A DNA stretch of 64,000 nucleotides. Source: Osmia lignaria lignaria. Taxonomy: Eukaryota; Arthropoda; Insecta; Hymenoptera; Megachilidae. Shown here one piece after another: positions 38,248 to 50,661 of this stretch. Where the stretch lies: assembly GCF_051020975.1 (NCBI RefSeq), contig NC_135042.1, positions 11,059,888 to 11,123,887 of the forward strand. Direction: 5' to 3'. A program made the translations under genes and the position numbers. Each line of letters starts with the position of its first letter. Positions within the stretch are counted from its first letter, which is position 1. The notes under the pieces were generated by a model. It was not told where the DNA came from, did not search any database, and saw nothing but the letters and a program-made list of their open reading frames with translations.

Positions 38248-41200
38248 ACATTACAAACACATTACTATCTATAAAGTGCTACAAGAAAAATTAAGTATCA
38301 CATTTTTGGATATAGTATTATGTAACTGTTTTCACAGATACATCAGGGTAGAAGATTCAATGTTTATAACGATGACAAATGTTTTACTTGAACTTTAACA
38401 GCTATTTGATAGTCATATTTTTATAGACTGATTTTGTCATGTAATGTAAAAAATATGACAAAAGGTATTTTAAAAGTAAGAGGTAGGAATTTTATTTTAT
38501 AATAATTTTATATTATAAAATCTTAACTTCAATTTTAAAAAAAAAATAAATAAATTAAATTATATAAAATTTTATAAATTTCTAAATGTTTATTATCAAA
38601 ATTTTCGTATACTTTTTATAATTAATTTTTTTATCCATTTGATCTATAAAAGTTAAAAATGTTTTTTTTATTTCTATCCCCTAATCATCATCTACATCAT
38701 CAGGAGCAGCAGCTTCATCATCATCATCATCATCATGATCATCATCATCATCATCATCATCATTTACAATGAGAGAAAAACCGCAAGATGCATTTCTTCA
38801 TTAAACTAATGGAAAAAGTTTTCATAGAAAAATTCGGCTATGCTCATAGGAGTTATCAAGGGCATTATCAATCATAGGTCTCTACGTTGAACGAAGGAAC
38901 ATCGAACTTTGGTCGAGCAGAGTATAGCTGAAAGGAGTTCCTCCGTACTACTTGACCTAAAAACATTAGCTTACTTCGGGAACCTACACATGTAGCACAG
39001 TAGGCCTCGATCGATGCAACTTTGATATATATATATATATATAGTCAACATCGTATATATGCTTAAAATAATCATGTTCTCTATTAATATAATTGCTTTT
39101 TCATTGGATCGATTGTGAAAGAATTATTTCACCAGAAATTGTTTTGTACGTTTAATCGCACAATGTAAAAGCGTAATATTATAGAGAAAGGAAATTCGTA
39201 TAAAAGCGTATAACCATTCCCACCTTTAAAATGAATAAGAAAAAAACAGTAACTAACAAATTATTGCAGGCGCTAAAAATTTGTTAAATGTAGCACAGCA
39301 AAATGCATCATCTGCACATCATAATACAGGAAAATAAATATAAGTTAGAATTGCCTTACCCACAAATTGTGTTCATCATTAGCATCATTATCATAACTAT
39401 CATAAATTCATCATCATCAACATAATAGCATCGGATCAACATATAAAATCACATTATTTTGTAGCATAATTTGTCATCGTTACAGCATTGTCGCACAGTG
39501 CGTGTAACATATAATGTATTTTTTTTTGATACAGTAGCGTCGAAAATTTCTTCGTGTGGAGAACCCCCGTTTGTCCCGTCCATTCACGTGCATACATATG
39601 TATGTATGTACATTACGACATACTACCATGTAGCAGCATATATGGATAGTCTGTTAAGTGGTGTGTAAATATGTCGTATACGAAACCGAGAATGTATATA
39701 TAGGAATGTCTTACTCCCCGAAGTTCTCGTGCATGTTTTTTCTCATTTCACAATTCTTGCTGTCCGAAATCAATTTAATTCTTCAATGCTCATAGCAAAA
39801 AAATATGATGAATCAATTTGAATTTATATCCTGGAATTTCATTTAAATTATATTTATGGAAAGTTATAAACGAAAAGAAAAAAAGGAAAATACTTTACGT
39901 TCATTATAAAAATGACCTTGAATCCTACAAATAGGTCAAAGCACTTGAACATGAAAATAATCTTGTAATATTATAGTAGATACATATGTATATAATTAAC
40001 TATTTCAGAGCAAAGAAGAATCGTAAAGAAAAAAAGTTAGATTGTACCCAAAGAGTGTAATTGGGTACATTTTTTTCCACGGTGCCACTAAATATACTTA
40101 TGTATGTATATCATATGTAAAGCGGGGGACAGCACGGAGCTTCCGGAGAGGGGATGAACGTGTAATCGTGAGTGGTAGTCACAGCCATAAAATTTCGACT
40201 GTTTTGTTTGGTGAATAAAAAATGTGGAGGCAAACCTTTGGATTAGAGTCTCAGCCGCGGAAACACTCTCTAATGCCATTGTTTTGTCCCGATCGATCGT
40301 GTTTTGTACCGTATGATATAGCACTGTGGCCCGACGATGATCATTCGATCGATTGACGCGACCACACTCGATGGTTCTTTGCTTGCGAAATAATCGCGTG
40401 CCTGAATTCTAGCATTTGAAAATTTTCAAAATACTCGTTATTGAGCACAAATTAGCCTACAGAATGAATATATTTCGTGTCTCTCCGTTTCTCTTTCTCT
40501 TTCTTGCGCGCGCGCGTGCGCCTGCCGCCACAACCAAAATGTGTATCAGATTTATATTAACGTTTTTCGCCTTTTTTTTTTTGCAGCTTGGCTACGCCCC
40601 TGTTTTTTTTCTCTCGAATATTCTTCTGGCCTTAACACAATAAGCTATTCTGTACTAAAGCCTTATTTGTTTTATTTTATCCAGTTATTATAGTATTATT
40701 GCACTTTTACATTCGGTGAAGTACGTATTTCACTTGTATAGCTTCTCCTTTCTTGGGCTATTGTAATTTCGTTCAATGGCGCGATCTTACCACTGCAACG
40801 TCATTCTGGCTTGACGTGGCATATGGCTGACCAACGATAAGCTTGTGGGCGTTTTAGTTTCTCCCCGTATGATTTAATTAAATATGAGAAAATTAAATAC
40901 GCGTACGTTTCTTGTAACTTTTATAACGAAAAAGAAAGGAAAAGTCGTTTTTCTCCGAATAATACAACCGAAGCCTCGAAGAATGTATAAAGCGTAGCCT
41001 TTCCACTTTGACGAATCCCGACTTCGTAAATTCGATAACGGCTCTCTCTTTTTGTTTTATTAAGTTATCGGAAAAGAGAGAGAAAGGGAGCGACAAATTA
41101 ATTTTCTTTGGAACTATGAATCAATCAGACACGGGTCTGGTTACTGACGATATTAAATTATCGAATAGAAATTCACGGACTCCGCGATTCCTGTCTCCTG

Positions 41201-42286
41201 AATGGATGACAGCGTTTACGTATCTCGTGTACTTCCGCGTTAGAGATTTTTATCTCAGCCAAAAGAAGAACATATGTATTATATGAACGAGACTAGTCGC
41301 AAGCAGGCGAAAAGTACGATGGTCGGACAGAGCGTATTACTATGTCAGCAGATTGTATAAAAATGTATCAGTTATGAGACGATGAGCGAAAACTTCAAAG
41401 ATCAAACTAAACATGGCCACATCTGGAACTATTCTGAGCGGGCAGCTGCACGAAACCTCGGAAGAAGGGCGAGCGAACAGCAACGGGTTTAGGAGGAAAA
41501 GCAAAGCTACTCCGTATCCACCAATCAGAGGCCGAATTGAATGATCACGTGTTCTCTCTTCCATTATTTGCATTCCCCCACTCTAATTTCCTCTTGCTTC
41601 CCCACTTTTCTTCATTGCTTCTGTTTATGTGGAGCAAATTCCTGAAGCCTCCTGGTTGACCCTTCGTTTTCTACGCACAACTCGTCTGAAAGCAAGCTTT
41701 CGAATATTTATTACTCGTATTGAAAACATTGCCCTTCAGAATTTCCTTCCTTCCTTCCTTCCTCGCTTCCTTACTCGCATATACATTATTTTTAGGAATT
41801 TACTCAATTTCATATTTTTGCACATATACGTGCAATTATTCGTAACAAGAAATACAAAAACAATTGAACATTCTTTTTATATTTTAAAATGAAACTCTCT
41901 GTTTCAAGGTATAAAAGTTATTCTTATTTTACATTTATAGGGTTTTTATTTTCAACTATGAAACACATTTATATTTATATAATAATATTTTGCAATAAAT
42001 AGTAACTGTGTATCACATACATTTAGAAAATTATCAAAATAAACATTCATTTTACGCATTTCTGTTATTCTGCAAATTTTGTACAATTACTACAATTATT
42101 ACTTACACTTGCTACTTTGTACAAAATAATATAAACATTATCATTATTATTAAATGGACACTTCTTTAATTACAATGATATTACACTGAATCCTAATATA
42201 ACTCTAGAATAAATTCTAGATAACAGCGTGTTGCAATAAAAAATATAGTTTCTTTATTACAATGCAGGTGAATACCTGATAAACAC
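38248..42286. other. 4-kb spacer upstream of the ZC3H4-like gene
   Basis: Mostly AT-rich, with two less AT-rich parts: 40,100-40,850 and 41,330-41,640. The latter holds CCAATCA, a CACGTG E-box and a CT-rich run, and may be a promoter or 5' UTR. A TATAAA-like site lies near 40988. No reading frame here looks coding. Confidence 0.4.
38714..38763 (+). repeat. (TCA)n microsatellite
   Basis: About 16 TCA units interrupted once by TGA. On the minus strand it reads as a run of aspartates followed by EAAAPDDVDDD and a stop, but no start codon or acceptor leads into it, so I call it a simple repeat. Confidence 0.85.
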
Positions 42287-44542
42287 TTATTTTACTTGTT
42301 CGTGCGAGCGATGATGAAAAACAAATGAAATTCCGCTAGACCAGCATTGCCGTAAAGACAAATCTGGCAAATTTCGTGGATTATTAGCGTGCCTCCAATC
42401 TGATAAGTCTGAATTACAGTCTGACTGCGGGGGTGGTCCTTTTACTTCTACACCATTAACACACCTCTTACATTTAAATCTGAAAAAGATCACAAAATAT
42501 TTATTACGTGAAATTATAAATACTTATACTTTTGAACTTACTTAGCATGAGTATCTGAAATAGTATTTTCTTCTAATTTAAACAAATCTCTCAAATCGTT
42601 TAACGTAAAATGTCTTGCAACGTCTTCTTCTTGATCAACAACCGTTGAACTTAATGCTTTTTTATGTGCCTGTCTTTGGAAAATCTTTTCTTCAATAGTA
42701 CCGGTCTACAATGTATATAAAAATAAATGCATAAATACATGATAATTCTGAAGAACTATTTGAAAAATGTTATAACATACGCAAAGAAAGCGATACACGA
42801 AACATGGCTTTTTTTGACCATCTCTCCAAACCCTCGCCATAGCTTGATCATCATTCGCAGGATTCCAGTCAGGATCAAACATGACAAGACGATTTGCACC
42901 GATAAGATTTAATCCACAACCACCAGCTTTCGAACTAAGCATGAAAATAAAATCATTGCTGTTCTCGTCATTAAATTTTTCAACTACTTTCGCTCTCTTT
43001 TTAATAGTCATTGTGCCATCGAGTCTAACGTAATTGTAACACCGTTTGTGACATAGTTTCTCAAACAAATCTAGAGTTTGCGTGTAATTAGATACCAATA
43101 CGATTTTGTCTTTTGTTGTCGTTTTAATGGATGCCAAGAGACAATCTAATACCATTAATTTGCCGGATAACTCAGGTAAAATGTCCCTAAAAATAAATTT
43201 ATCAAATGACTTCTTGTTATAATAATCAATCTTGATATTACATACTTAGTACTGTAATTTGATGGCATTAATTTTGCTGCATTCTCAAATCCTTCACATT
43301 GTTGCAGTATTTTATCATAAACTAAATCTGGATGATTGCATAGCTTTTTTAAAAGTGTAATGGCTGAAAGTGCAGAAAGACTTTTTCCTTTTTTAGAATT
43401 TTCTGAATTTTCTACAAAAGAAGGATAAACACAAATTATTTAAAATTGACAATTTTTCTTGACGGGTAAAAAACATTTATACTTAACAAACCTTCCATTG
43501 ATTTTTTTATGCTATCGCTTTGTATAAAATTTTTGTAAAGATCAGTTTGCAATTTTCCCATTTTTATGCAAACGACCAACTCGTATTTTAAAGGTAAGTA
43601 TTTGGAAAGTAAAGCGCTGGTACGTCTAATCAGACACTTATTAACGATGGTCACTAATTCTGTTAATCGTTCTTGGGCAAGTTTGCGTTCAGTATCTGTT
43701 GCGCCTGCATCTTGACCACGTAAAATCGGTATTTCAAATTTTTTTCGAAATTCCTGTTATAATAATTTTTTAACATTAATATGAAATATTTCATCTGTCA
43801 AAAATATTCTTTAATTTTCTAAAAACATACTTGCGCAGTTCCTAGTAATCCTTGATTAACAAAATGTACAAGAGAGAAGTATTCTAAGAGATCATTTTGT
43901 ATAGGCGTTCCACTAAGTAGTACTCTTCTTTTAGCTTTCAAATTTATAAGTGCTTGATACGTTTGATTTTCAGAATTTTTCAGACGATGACCTTCGTCAC
44001 ATAACACGAGTCCAACTTCATCTTGATGAAGGACATGCGAGTGTAAGCGAAAAGTTTCATAACTAATTATTAATATAGGATTTATACATCTGCGACCATA
44101 AGTTTTCATAAAACCTGTAAGTTTTGCATCGATATCCGTTTTGCTTCCACCATCGATGGCTAATGGCTGAACTCTGTTTTTCAACCACTTAAATATTTCA
44201 TTGTACCAATTTTTAACTAACGAACTGGGAGCAACAATAATTGCCTTGTCTATAATTGGTTTAGCTTCAGGTCCTGTAAAATATAATTAATTTAGTATCC
44301 GAAAACTGTGTTTATAGCAAGATTAATTTACCTTGCTTTAATAAAGTCCACATGAGTGTTATACATTGTAAAGTCTTTCCAAGACCCATTTCATCCGCCA
44401 TAATACATCCGTAAGCACCTTCTATTCGTTGTCCTGTTACGCATTCGTACATAAACTTTACACCTTCTCGCTGATGCGGTCTTAGAATATTACATAATAA
44501 GGGATCTACTACCACATGCACAAGTTGCTTCGATCTAAAAAC

Positions 44543-44573
<31 letters not shown>

Positions 44574-45172
44574 TCATAAGATACACAAGATTTTGAACAT
44601 TTTATACTCACTGGTCTAATTTAAGTCTATCATGTTCAGATATTTCAGGTGGTGAATAGACGATAAGTGCATTAGCTTCTTCAGGATCATGTAAAGGTCT
44701 ACGTGGACCTGATAAACGTGTTCCCAAAGTACGACCTGAGAGCTGATATCCAGGAATTGGTATTTTAAATGGTTTACTCAGCAGTTTTTTTACCCTTTCT
44801 TCCTACAAATTCAATGTTTATTTCTCCATTATAAATTTATCCAAAATGATACAATAAATAATGAGTACTTACATGTTCAGAAATTACTTCTTGCGTCGCT
44901 TGAATATTATCAGTTGAAAGAGTAAGTGCTTTATATTCTGGTATTTGTACATTTTTGACATTACGGCAAACTCTCTTTTTTACATGATGTATTGGTGACA
45001 CATCCGGAGACAAAGTTACATTGTTTGATATATCAGACAAAAGTGGACGTTTGCCTTTCTGACTAGGAGCCAATGATCGAATCTTAGATGTAACAATAAG
45101 TACAAAATTAACATTTATCAAAGTTAATGATAACAGTCAGAAAAATGATAATAATAACAATCATGTTACCAT
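42287..45172 (-). CDS. RAD54L: DNA repair and recombination protein RAD54 (Okra in flies)
   Basis: SNF2-family DNA translocase that works with RAD51 in homologous recombination. Exons in transcript order: 45172-45170, 45082-44873, 44802-44612, 44534-44332, 44273-43831, 43753-43492, 43411-43246, 43186-42781, 42705-42542, 42479-42287; 746 residues, close to human 747. The N-terminal IRSLAPSQ motif, Walker A in DEMGLGKT, the Walker B box DEGH, SGTPIQND, CLIRRTSALLSKYLP, LVSNYTQTLDLFEKL, LSSKAGGCGLNLIGANRLV and DPDWNPANDDQAMARVWRDG cover the SNF2 motifs in order. The C-terminus keeps a Cys-rich patch and FVFHHRSHEQ. The first coding exon is inferred: it supplies only the ATG. Confidence 0.95.
44542..44568 (+). 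repeat. (AT)n microsatellite in a RAD54 intron
   Basis: About 13 AT units between the third and fourth RAD54 coding exons. It produces a spurious Ile/Tyr run when translated. Confidence 0.9.
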
Positions 45173-45627
45173 TATAAATTTACTCACTTGTAAATATAAG
45201 AAATGTTTTGGAAATCAAAAACATACTGCAATTACATTTATAAAGATAACTATTATCATTTTTTAAACACACTACATTTAATTTTTCAATAAAATTTATA
45301 CAATAAAAAAGGTTTATAATGAATTTCATGAATCATTACCATCTTGTATTAATATCCTGAAATGTAATCTCAATTCAAGATTCTTCATTTCTTCCCAGTA
45401 AAATGATAAAAGTTACTGTTTACCACTGTTTACATTCCATTTATTTATTGTATTAACATTACTTTTCTTGTTAGTGCAAAGTCAATAGTAACGAACTTTA
45501 GAACTTTCGCGGTTATGAAATACCACACTTTATTGCGTTTAGATTCCAGCGCAATCTATCGTCTATAATTTAAAGTAGGTTCAATCTTACTTATTAAAAA
45601 TTTATTTCAAAATACAAGTAAATTAAA
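45173..45627. other. Spacer between RAD54 start and DUS4L stop
   Basis: 455 bases, AT-rich. Should hold the RAD54 promoter and 5' UTR and the DUS4L 3' UTR. A reverse-strand AATAAA-like signal lies near 45300. Nothing else was seen. Confidence 0.5.
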
Positions 45628-46813
45628 TTATAATTCTACAAATATATTTCCCAAGAAATTTGTACTTAAATCATCTTCATCATTTGCAATAAATTTATTA
45701 TAATCAGTACTTGGAATTTTAAAGTTACATTTAATGGGTTCAAATGATTTAGAATTAATCCTTGGTTTTATACCATAAGTATTATCTAGAAATTCCAGAA
45801 CATCTGTTTTATTTTGTAAATTATTGAAAAATATTCTACTCTTTTTGGGAAGTAATTTTTCTAACATAAATACAAGATGATGATGGAAACACAGAAACTG
45901 TGTAGGAATAACTGATGTAATGTCAAGCCAGTCTTGTATACAAGTAAGGGGTGTAACTGAACGTCCAGAAAAAAGAGCTGGATTTGTTAAAATGCCTCTT
46001 GCAACCATCACCGCGTCACAATTACTTTCTCTGTACAATTTTTCTGCATTCTCTAAATTTTTTATATCTCCATTAGCAATGAGAGGCAGTTTCACGCTAT
46101 CTCTTACTAATTTTAAACTGTCTAGATTAATTGATTCGTTTCTCATCTCAGGAGTTCTAGCATGAACAGTGAGAAATGAAACTCCTGCCTTTTCAAGTAT
46201 TTGACAAAATTCAATGGTTTTACGAATATCCTTTAACAGTCGTATTTTCACAGATACAGTAAAAGGATTTGGAATTCTGTTTCTTGTTTGATATATCAAA
46301 TCTTTCACAAGATCTGGTTTTTTAAGTAAATCTGCTCCATATCCTTCTTTCAGTGCCCAACGTTGAGGACAACCACAATTCAAATCAACACCATTACAGT
46401 ACCTATTAATAAATGTAACTTGTTAAATGAAAACTTGATATTAATGTTTTAGTTAAAACTTACGGGGCAATCATTTCTGCTGCATTAAGAAAATCATATA
46501 CAGTTTTTGCAGCAAACTGAACAATTACTGGCTTATCTTCCTTGGTAGTTGAAAATTCATTATTCCTGGCTTTTTCAGATTGTATAAACGAGTCAGCTAA
46601 GATCATGGGTGTAAAACATATATCACAGTTGTAGCGCCGTACTAAAGTTCTAAACTGTAATCTGTCAAAATTATTTTTATATATTAAATAAGCATTAAAA
46701 AAAAATGCAATTTAATACATAATCTTGATTACTTACTTACTATATCTAACCATTGGTGCACATACTTTAACCATTTTTGGTTCCTTTAACATTTCTACTA
46801 TATCAATTGACAT
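45628..46813 (-). CDS. DUS4L: tRNA-dihydrouridine(20a/20b) synthase, DUS4-like
   Basis: FMN flavoprotein that reduces uridine to dihydrouridine in the D-loop of tRNA. Exons in transcript order: 46813-46737, 46661-46464, 46402-45628; 349 residues. The TIM barrel opens with KVCAPMVRYSKLQFRTLVRR. The catalytic Cys lies in NCGCPQRWALKEGYGA. SVKIRL, LTVHARTPEMRN, IANGDIKN and DAVMVARGILTNPALF carry the FMN and phosphate contacts expected of the family. The first donor sits in a GTAAGTAAGTAA repeat; only the middle GT (at 46736) keeps the family sequence YSKLQFR. The gene is head to head with the GGT-like gene. Confidence 0.93.
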
Positions 46814-47072
46814 TTTGATATGTTTTCAGCTTTATTACAAAAAACAGGACATATCTATGTTATTAGACAAAATCTGTACAATAATAAATTAAAATTATAA
46901 TATAAAATAAATACATGTATAAGCACTTAATATTGTAGTCATGAATATTACAATACAAAAGCAGGTCAAATTTACAGTTAAATGAACCATGTAACATGTT
47001 AAATGCTTTTATATTATCAAACAAAGCTATTAACTTTATTTTTTGTGATTTAGATTAATTAAAGTATACAAA
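46814..47072. promoter_or_regulatory. Compact head-to-head promoter of DUS4L and the GGT-like gene
   Basis: Only 259 bases lie between the two start codons, so both promoters and 5' UTRs must share this AT-rich stretch. No TATA box stands out. Confidence 0.45.
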
Positions 47073-49253
47073 ATGCGTCACAGTAATTCTCGTAAGTATT
47101 AAATACATACCTATTATGTGTACAATTTGTTTTCATTGTTATGTACAAACGTTCGAATCAGAATATCTGAATATAACCTTACTCCTGGTTTTATAATTAA
47201 TGGACATTAATAAATTTTACACAATACTTGTTAAAAGATGTATATCATAATACAATGTAATGTATTAAATTGTGTTCATTTTGAAAGGTCCTACAGAAGA
47301 ATGTCCTTTAACAAAAGGTAAAAGTTACAAGCATAAGTTAAATATGTATTGTGGCGATGGTTTAAAATTTATTATAAGTTGTTTTACTATTCTGAGTATT
47401 TCTATCACAACAACCTTAATTCTACAAATACTTTATGCTGATGGAACACCTCAGGTACATAAATTTTTATTCAAAATTATTGTCTATCAACTATATTTTA
47501 ATTGTTTATAATATTATTGTATATTAGGATAAAGCTGGTATCCATGGTGCAGTTGCTACAGATTATACAAACTGTTCACAAATTGGTACTAAAATTTTAA
47601 GGAAAGGTGGTAATGCAGTAGATGCAGCTATAGCAGCTACTATTTGTATGACAGTAGTAGCTCCACATAAAACTGGCCTTGGTGGGTAAGTTGTGTACAT
47701 ACATAATTCTGTTGATATTTATTAACTTTTAATTATTATTTTAGGGGTGGCTATGTTATGATATATAACCATAAGGAACAAACAAATCCAGTTATTATTG
47801 ATTTTGCAAACAATACAATCAAAGGTACATTTTTCAAATAAGCAAACACTTCAAATGCATGTAGAAGCTTTATACATGTATTACCTACATTAACTATGCG
47901 TTAGGTAGCTTTGCTCAAAATGGAATACGTATACCAGCTCTGTTACGGGGATTAGAACATGCACATACCTTAAAAGGTAAATTATCTTGGAATGAAATCA
48001 TTAAACCTTCCATAATATTAGCCAGAGAAGGATTTGTTGTATCCAAGGAATTAGCGAGCGAAATATCCAGAAATATAAATTATGAAATTTTATATGGACA
48101 TCTCAGTGCTGGGGATATACTGAAATTAAACGATCTTAGTGATACATTAAATGCTATAGCACAGCATGGCACTGATGGTATATTACTTTCATTTTGTTAA
48201 TTAAACAAAATTTATTTTGTAATTTAGAATTACTCATTTGTTCAACTTTCAGTGTTATACAATGGAACATTATCACAGAAATTTTTATCTAACAAAGATT
48301 TGCTTGTGCAATTAGCAAATTATAAGCCTGATACATATTTAGCAAAGAAGTTAAGTTTTTATAAGCATACAATATATTATCCTTCAAACGTATCACAATT
48401 AAAATCAATGATGAAAGCATTGGAGAACCTTCGAATAACTACCGAAAATGCATCAACAATAGGAACACAAGTTCACGTAGCTAAGGCTTTAGTACATTCA
48501 GCTTCAATTTTAGAACAATTAAAACAAAATGGTTTGTTATATCATAACATCTATTTTACATATATTTTATAGTATTATAATTTCATATAGTGATAATTAT
48601 AGTTGAAGAAGAGAAGTATACTGGAGTTATGTCAATGGATTGGGAAGATACATATGTTTGTATTATAACGTTAGTTTCGTATATAAAATTTGTATATTCT
48701 AGCGAACAAATTTAATAATTTGAATTCTTTTTATAGCGGACTTAGTGCACCATTTGGTCTTGGAAATATATCAAATGTTGGATTTTTATTAGATAAAGTT
48801 GATACTAATAATAATTTGACCATGCTCACTCCAATAATTTTCCATAATGAAAAGGCAATATGTGGGTTACGAGGAGTGTTTGGAACAGATGATACATTAA
48901 TTATAGGACAATTATTGTATAATATTATAATCCGTCAGTTAAATATTTCTGATGCTATCGAATATCCAAGGTAAAATATATATTTTATATTTTACATTAT
49001 GATAATCAAACATCATTTCTTGAATGAATTTCTTTTCTTTAGATATTATATTTTAACGCACGGACTTGCTGTAGAAAATGATCAGAAGCATTCTGTAGAT
49101 ACTTTAATACGAAATCAGTTGAATTTAATTGTGCCACCATCACATGTTGATGCTTACTTAATATTAAAAAGTGTGAATGCAATTATTAAAAAGAAAGATT
49201 TAATGTCGAGCCATTCGGATAGCCGTGGAGGTGGTCTTTCATCAAGATTTTAA
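47073..49253 (+). CDS. Gamma-glutamyltransferase (glutathione hydrolase)-like membrane protein, GGT7-like, possibly inactive
   Basis: 495 residues from exons 47073-47091, 47288-47454, 47528-47685, 47745-47824, 47905-48177, 48253-48531, 48603-48669, 48737-48970, 49043-49253. A membrane anchor spans residues about 34-55, so type II topology is predicted. Family blocks: GNAVDAAIAATICMTVVAPH, TGLGGGGYVMIYN, LSWNEIIKPSIILAREGF and SDSRGGGLSSRF. GGT enzymes cleave themselves before a Thr in a TxHxS-type motif; here the place reads YTGVMSMD, so Thr is kept but the His is Val. The RExAP substrate Arg is missing (IDFANNTIKGSF), and the SSM oxyanion pair reads LTMLTP. These changes suggest a pseudoenzyme, as proposed for GGT7 relatives. 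I aligned from memory, so the residue mapping is tentative. Confidence 0.85.
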
Positions 49254-49399
49254 ATATTTTACTTATACAATATTTATTTCCGTCCAATTAATAACAGACT
49301 GTTTTTAACATTGAGACAATATTAATCTCAATAAGTACTTGAAATATTTTATAGAAATAACTCATTTATAATTCTTAGATATTTTATACAAATTTATAC

Positions 49400-49405
49400 A
49401 ATAAA
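49400..49405 (+). terminator. Poly(A) signal of the GGT-like gene
   Basis: AATAAA about 147 bases after the stop codon. It lies only about 60 bases before the stop codon of the convergent fucose transporter gene, so the two 3' UTRs probably overlap. Confidence 0.45.
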
Positions 49406-49460
49406 TTTTTAAATATTACAGTACAGTATTATACATATACCTAATTTTCTTTATATTTTG

Positions 49461-50661
49461 TCATACTTTCAATTGTTGTTTTTCTTCTTTATATTCTTTA
49501 CTGAGATTAAGTTGTCTAAACCTAGCGTACATTGCACTTGCACCAAGCACAATTAAATTACTTAGCCACCACATGAATGACTTCTCTTCGTTAAACCAAT
49601 AAGTTGCAAGAACTGTTTGCGCGCAAGCTTTAGCGGTTCCACTGATATTATGCGTTAAGGGAGATGTTACTTTTATTTGAAGAGCGGTAACATAACCGAT
49701 CGCAAAGCCACAAATACCGCCAACAATCATAGCAGACCAAAAAAATAATGATCCAATTTTATCATAATTGTATACTGTAATGTGTTCTCCATTAGCTACC
49801 ATCAATGGAAGAAATATAATAACGCTATACGCGTTGTTGTAATATGAGAGTAACCAAATATTTTGATTTAATGTAGGAAGTACTTGTTTCATATGAATGG
49901 AATATAAAGAAAGTGTTAATGATCCAAGTATACCAAAAATTGTTCCAAGAACCGACAATGAGCCTGCAATATGTTCTTGATCTACTCCAAGCCAAAATCC
50001 AGTCACAATAAATATGCAACATGCAATGCATTTTATGGAAGTCCTTTGACCTATAAAGTTATAATAATTTACTACATTTATTTGTTTCATTTTTTGTCAA
50101 ATTTCTTACCAAGTATAAGGTATGTGAAAATAACATTAAATACAGTTGTTAACGAACGTCCCACATAATAAAATGCAATACCAACATATTTTAAACATAA
50201 ATTGTTAGTTGCAATCATCCCAGTAAATAAAAGGGACAATGGTAATATCTACAAATACAAAATCCTTTATGTATTGAAAAACTATATACAATGAATAATT
50301 ATTTTTTTTATAAATATTACAACTTACTTTAATAAGTGTTTCCTTAGTATATGGATTACCCTCAGGAAACTTAATATATCTTGGAAAACACTTTGATAAT
50401 TTACTTAAAGTCGCACAAATGATTAAACTTACTATACATTGGCACCATGTCACAAAAAGAGGTGCATCCAAATTTATGCTACTACTAGATAAAAGTGCTT
50501 TGTTTATAAAAACTGTTAATATAGAAATTGTCCTACAAAAATGTAAACATTAAATAACCTGTTATTGTATGAGAACAATAATTATTTTTAACTTACCAAT
50601 ATGCTATAACCACAATAGTGATATGTATGAATTTTGGTAAAATTCCAGTTTCTGATGACAT
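49461..50661 (-). CDS. SLC35C1: GDP-fucose transporter 1 (nucleotide-sugar transporter)
   Basis: Golgi antiporter that imports GDP-fucose for fucosylation, for example of Notch and N-glycans. Exons in transcript order: 50661-50597, 50532-50328, 50248-50110, 50050-49461; 332 residues. About ten hydrophobic segments are visible. Family signatures: FINKALLSS near the start, DAPLFVTWCQC, PLSLLFTGMIATNNLCLKYV, FYYVGRSLTTVFNVIFTY, WLLSYYNNAYSV and SPLTHNISGTAKACAQTVLA. The C-terminus is short, with charged residues. Start chosen at 50661, with MSSETG before the first hydrophobic segment. It converges on the GGT-like gene 207 bases away. Confidence 0.95.

Noticed and set aside
38690..38790. Poly-aspartate frame ending in a stop on the minus strand
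   Set aside because: Looks like an acidic protein end, but a stop lies just upstream and no acceptor or ATG leads into it; it is explained by the TCA microsatellite.
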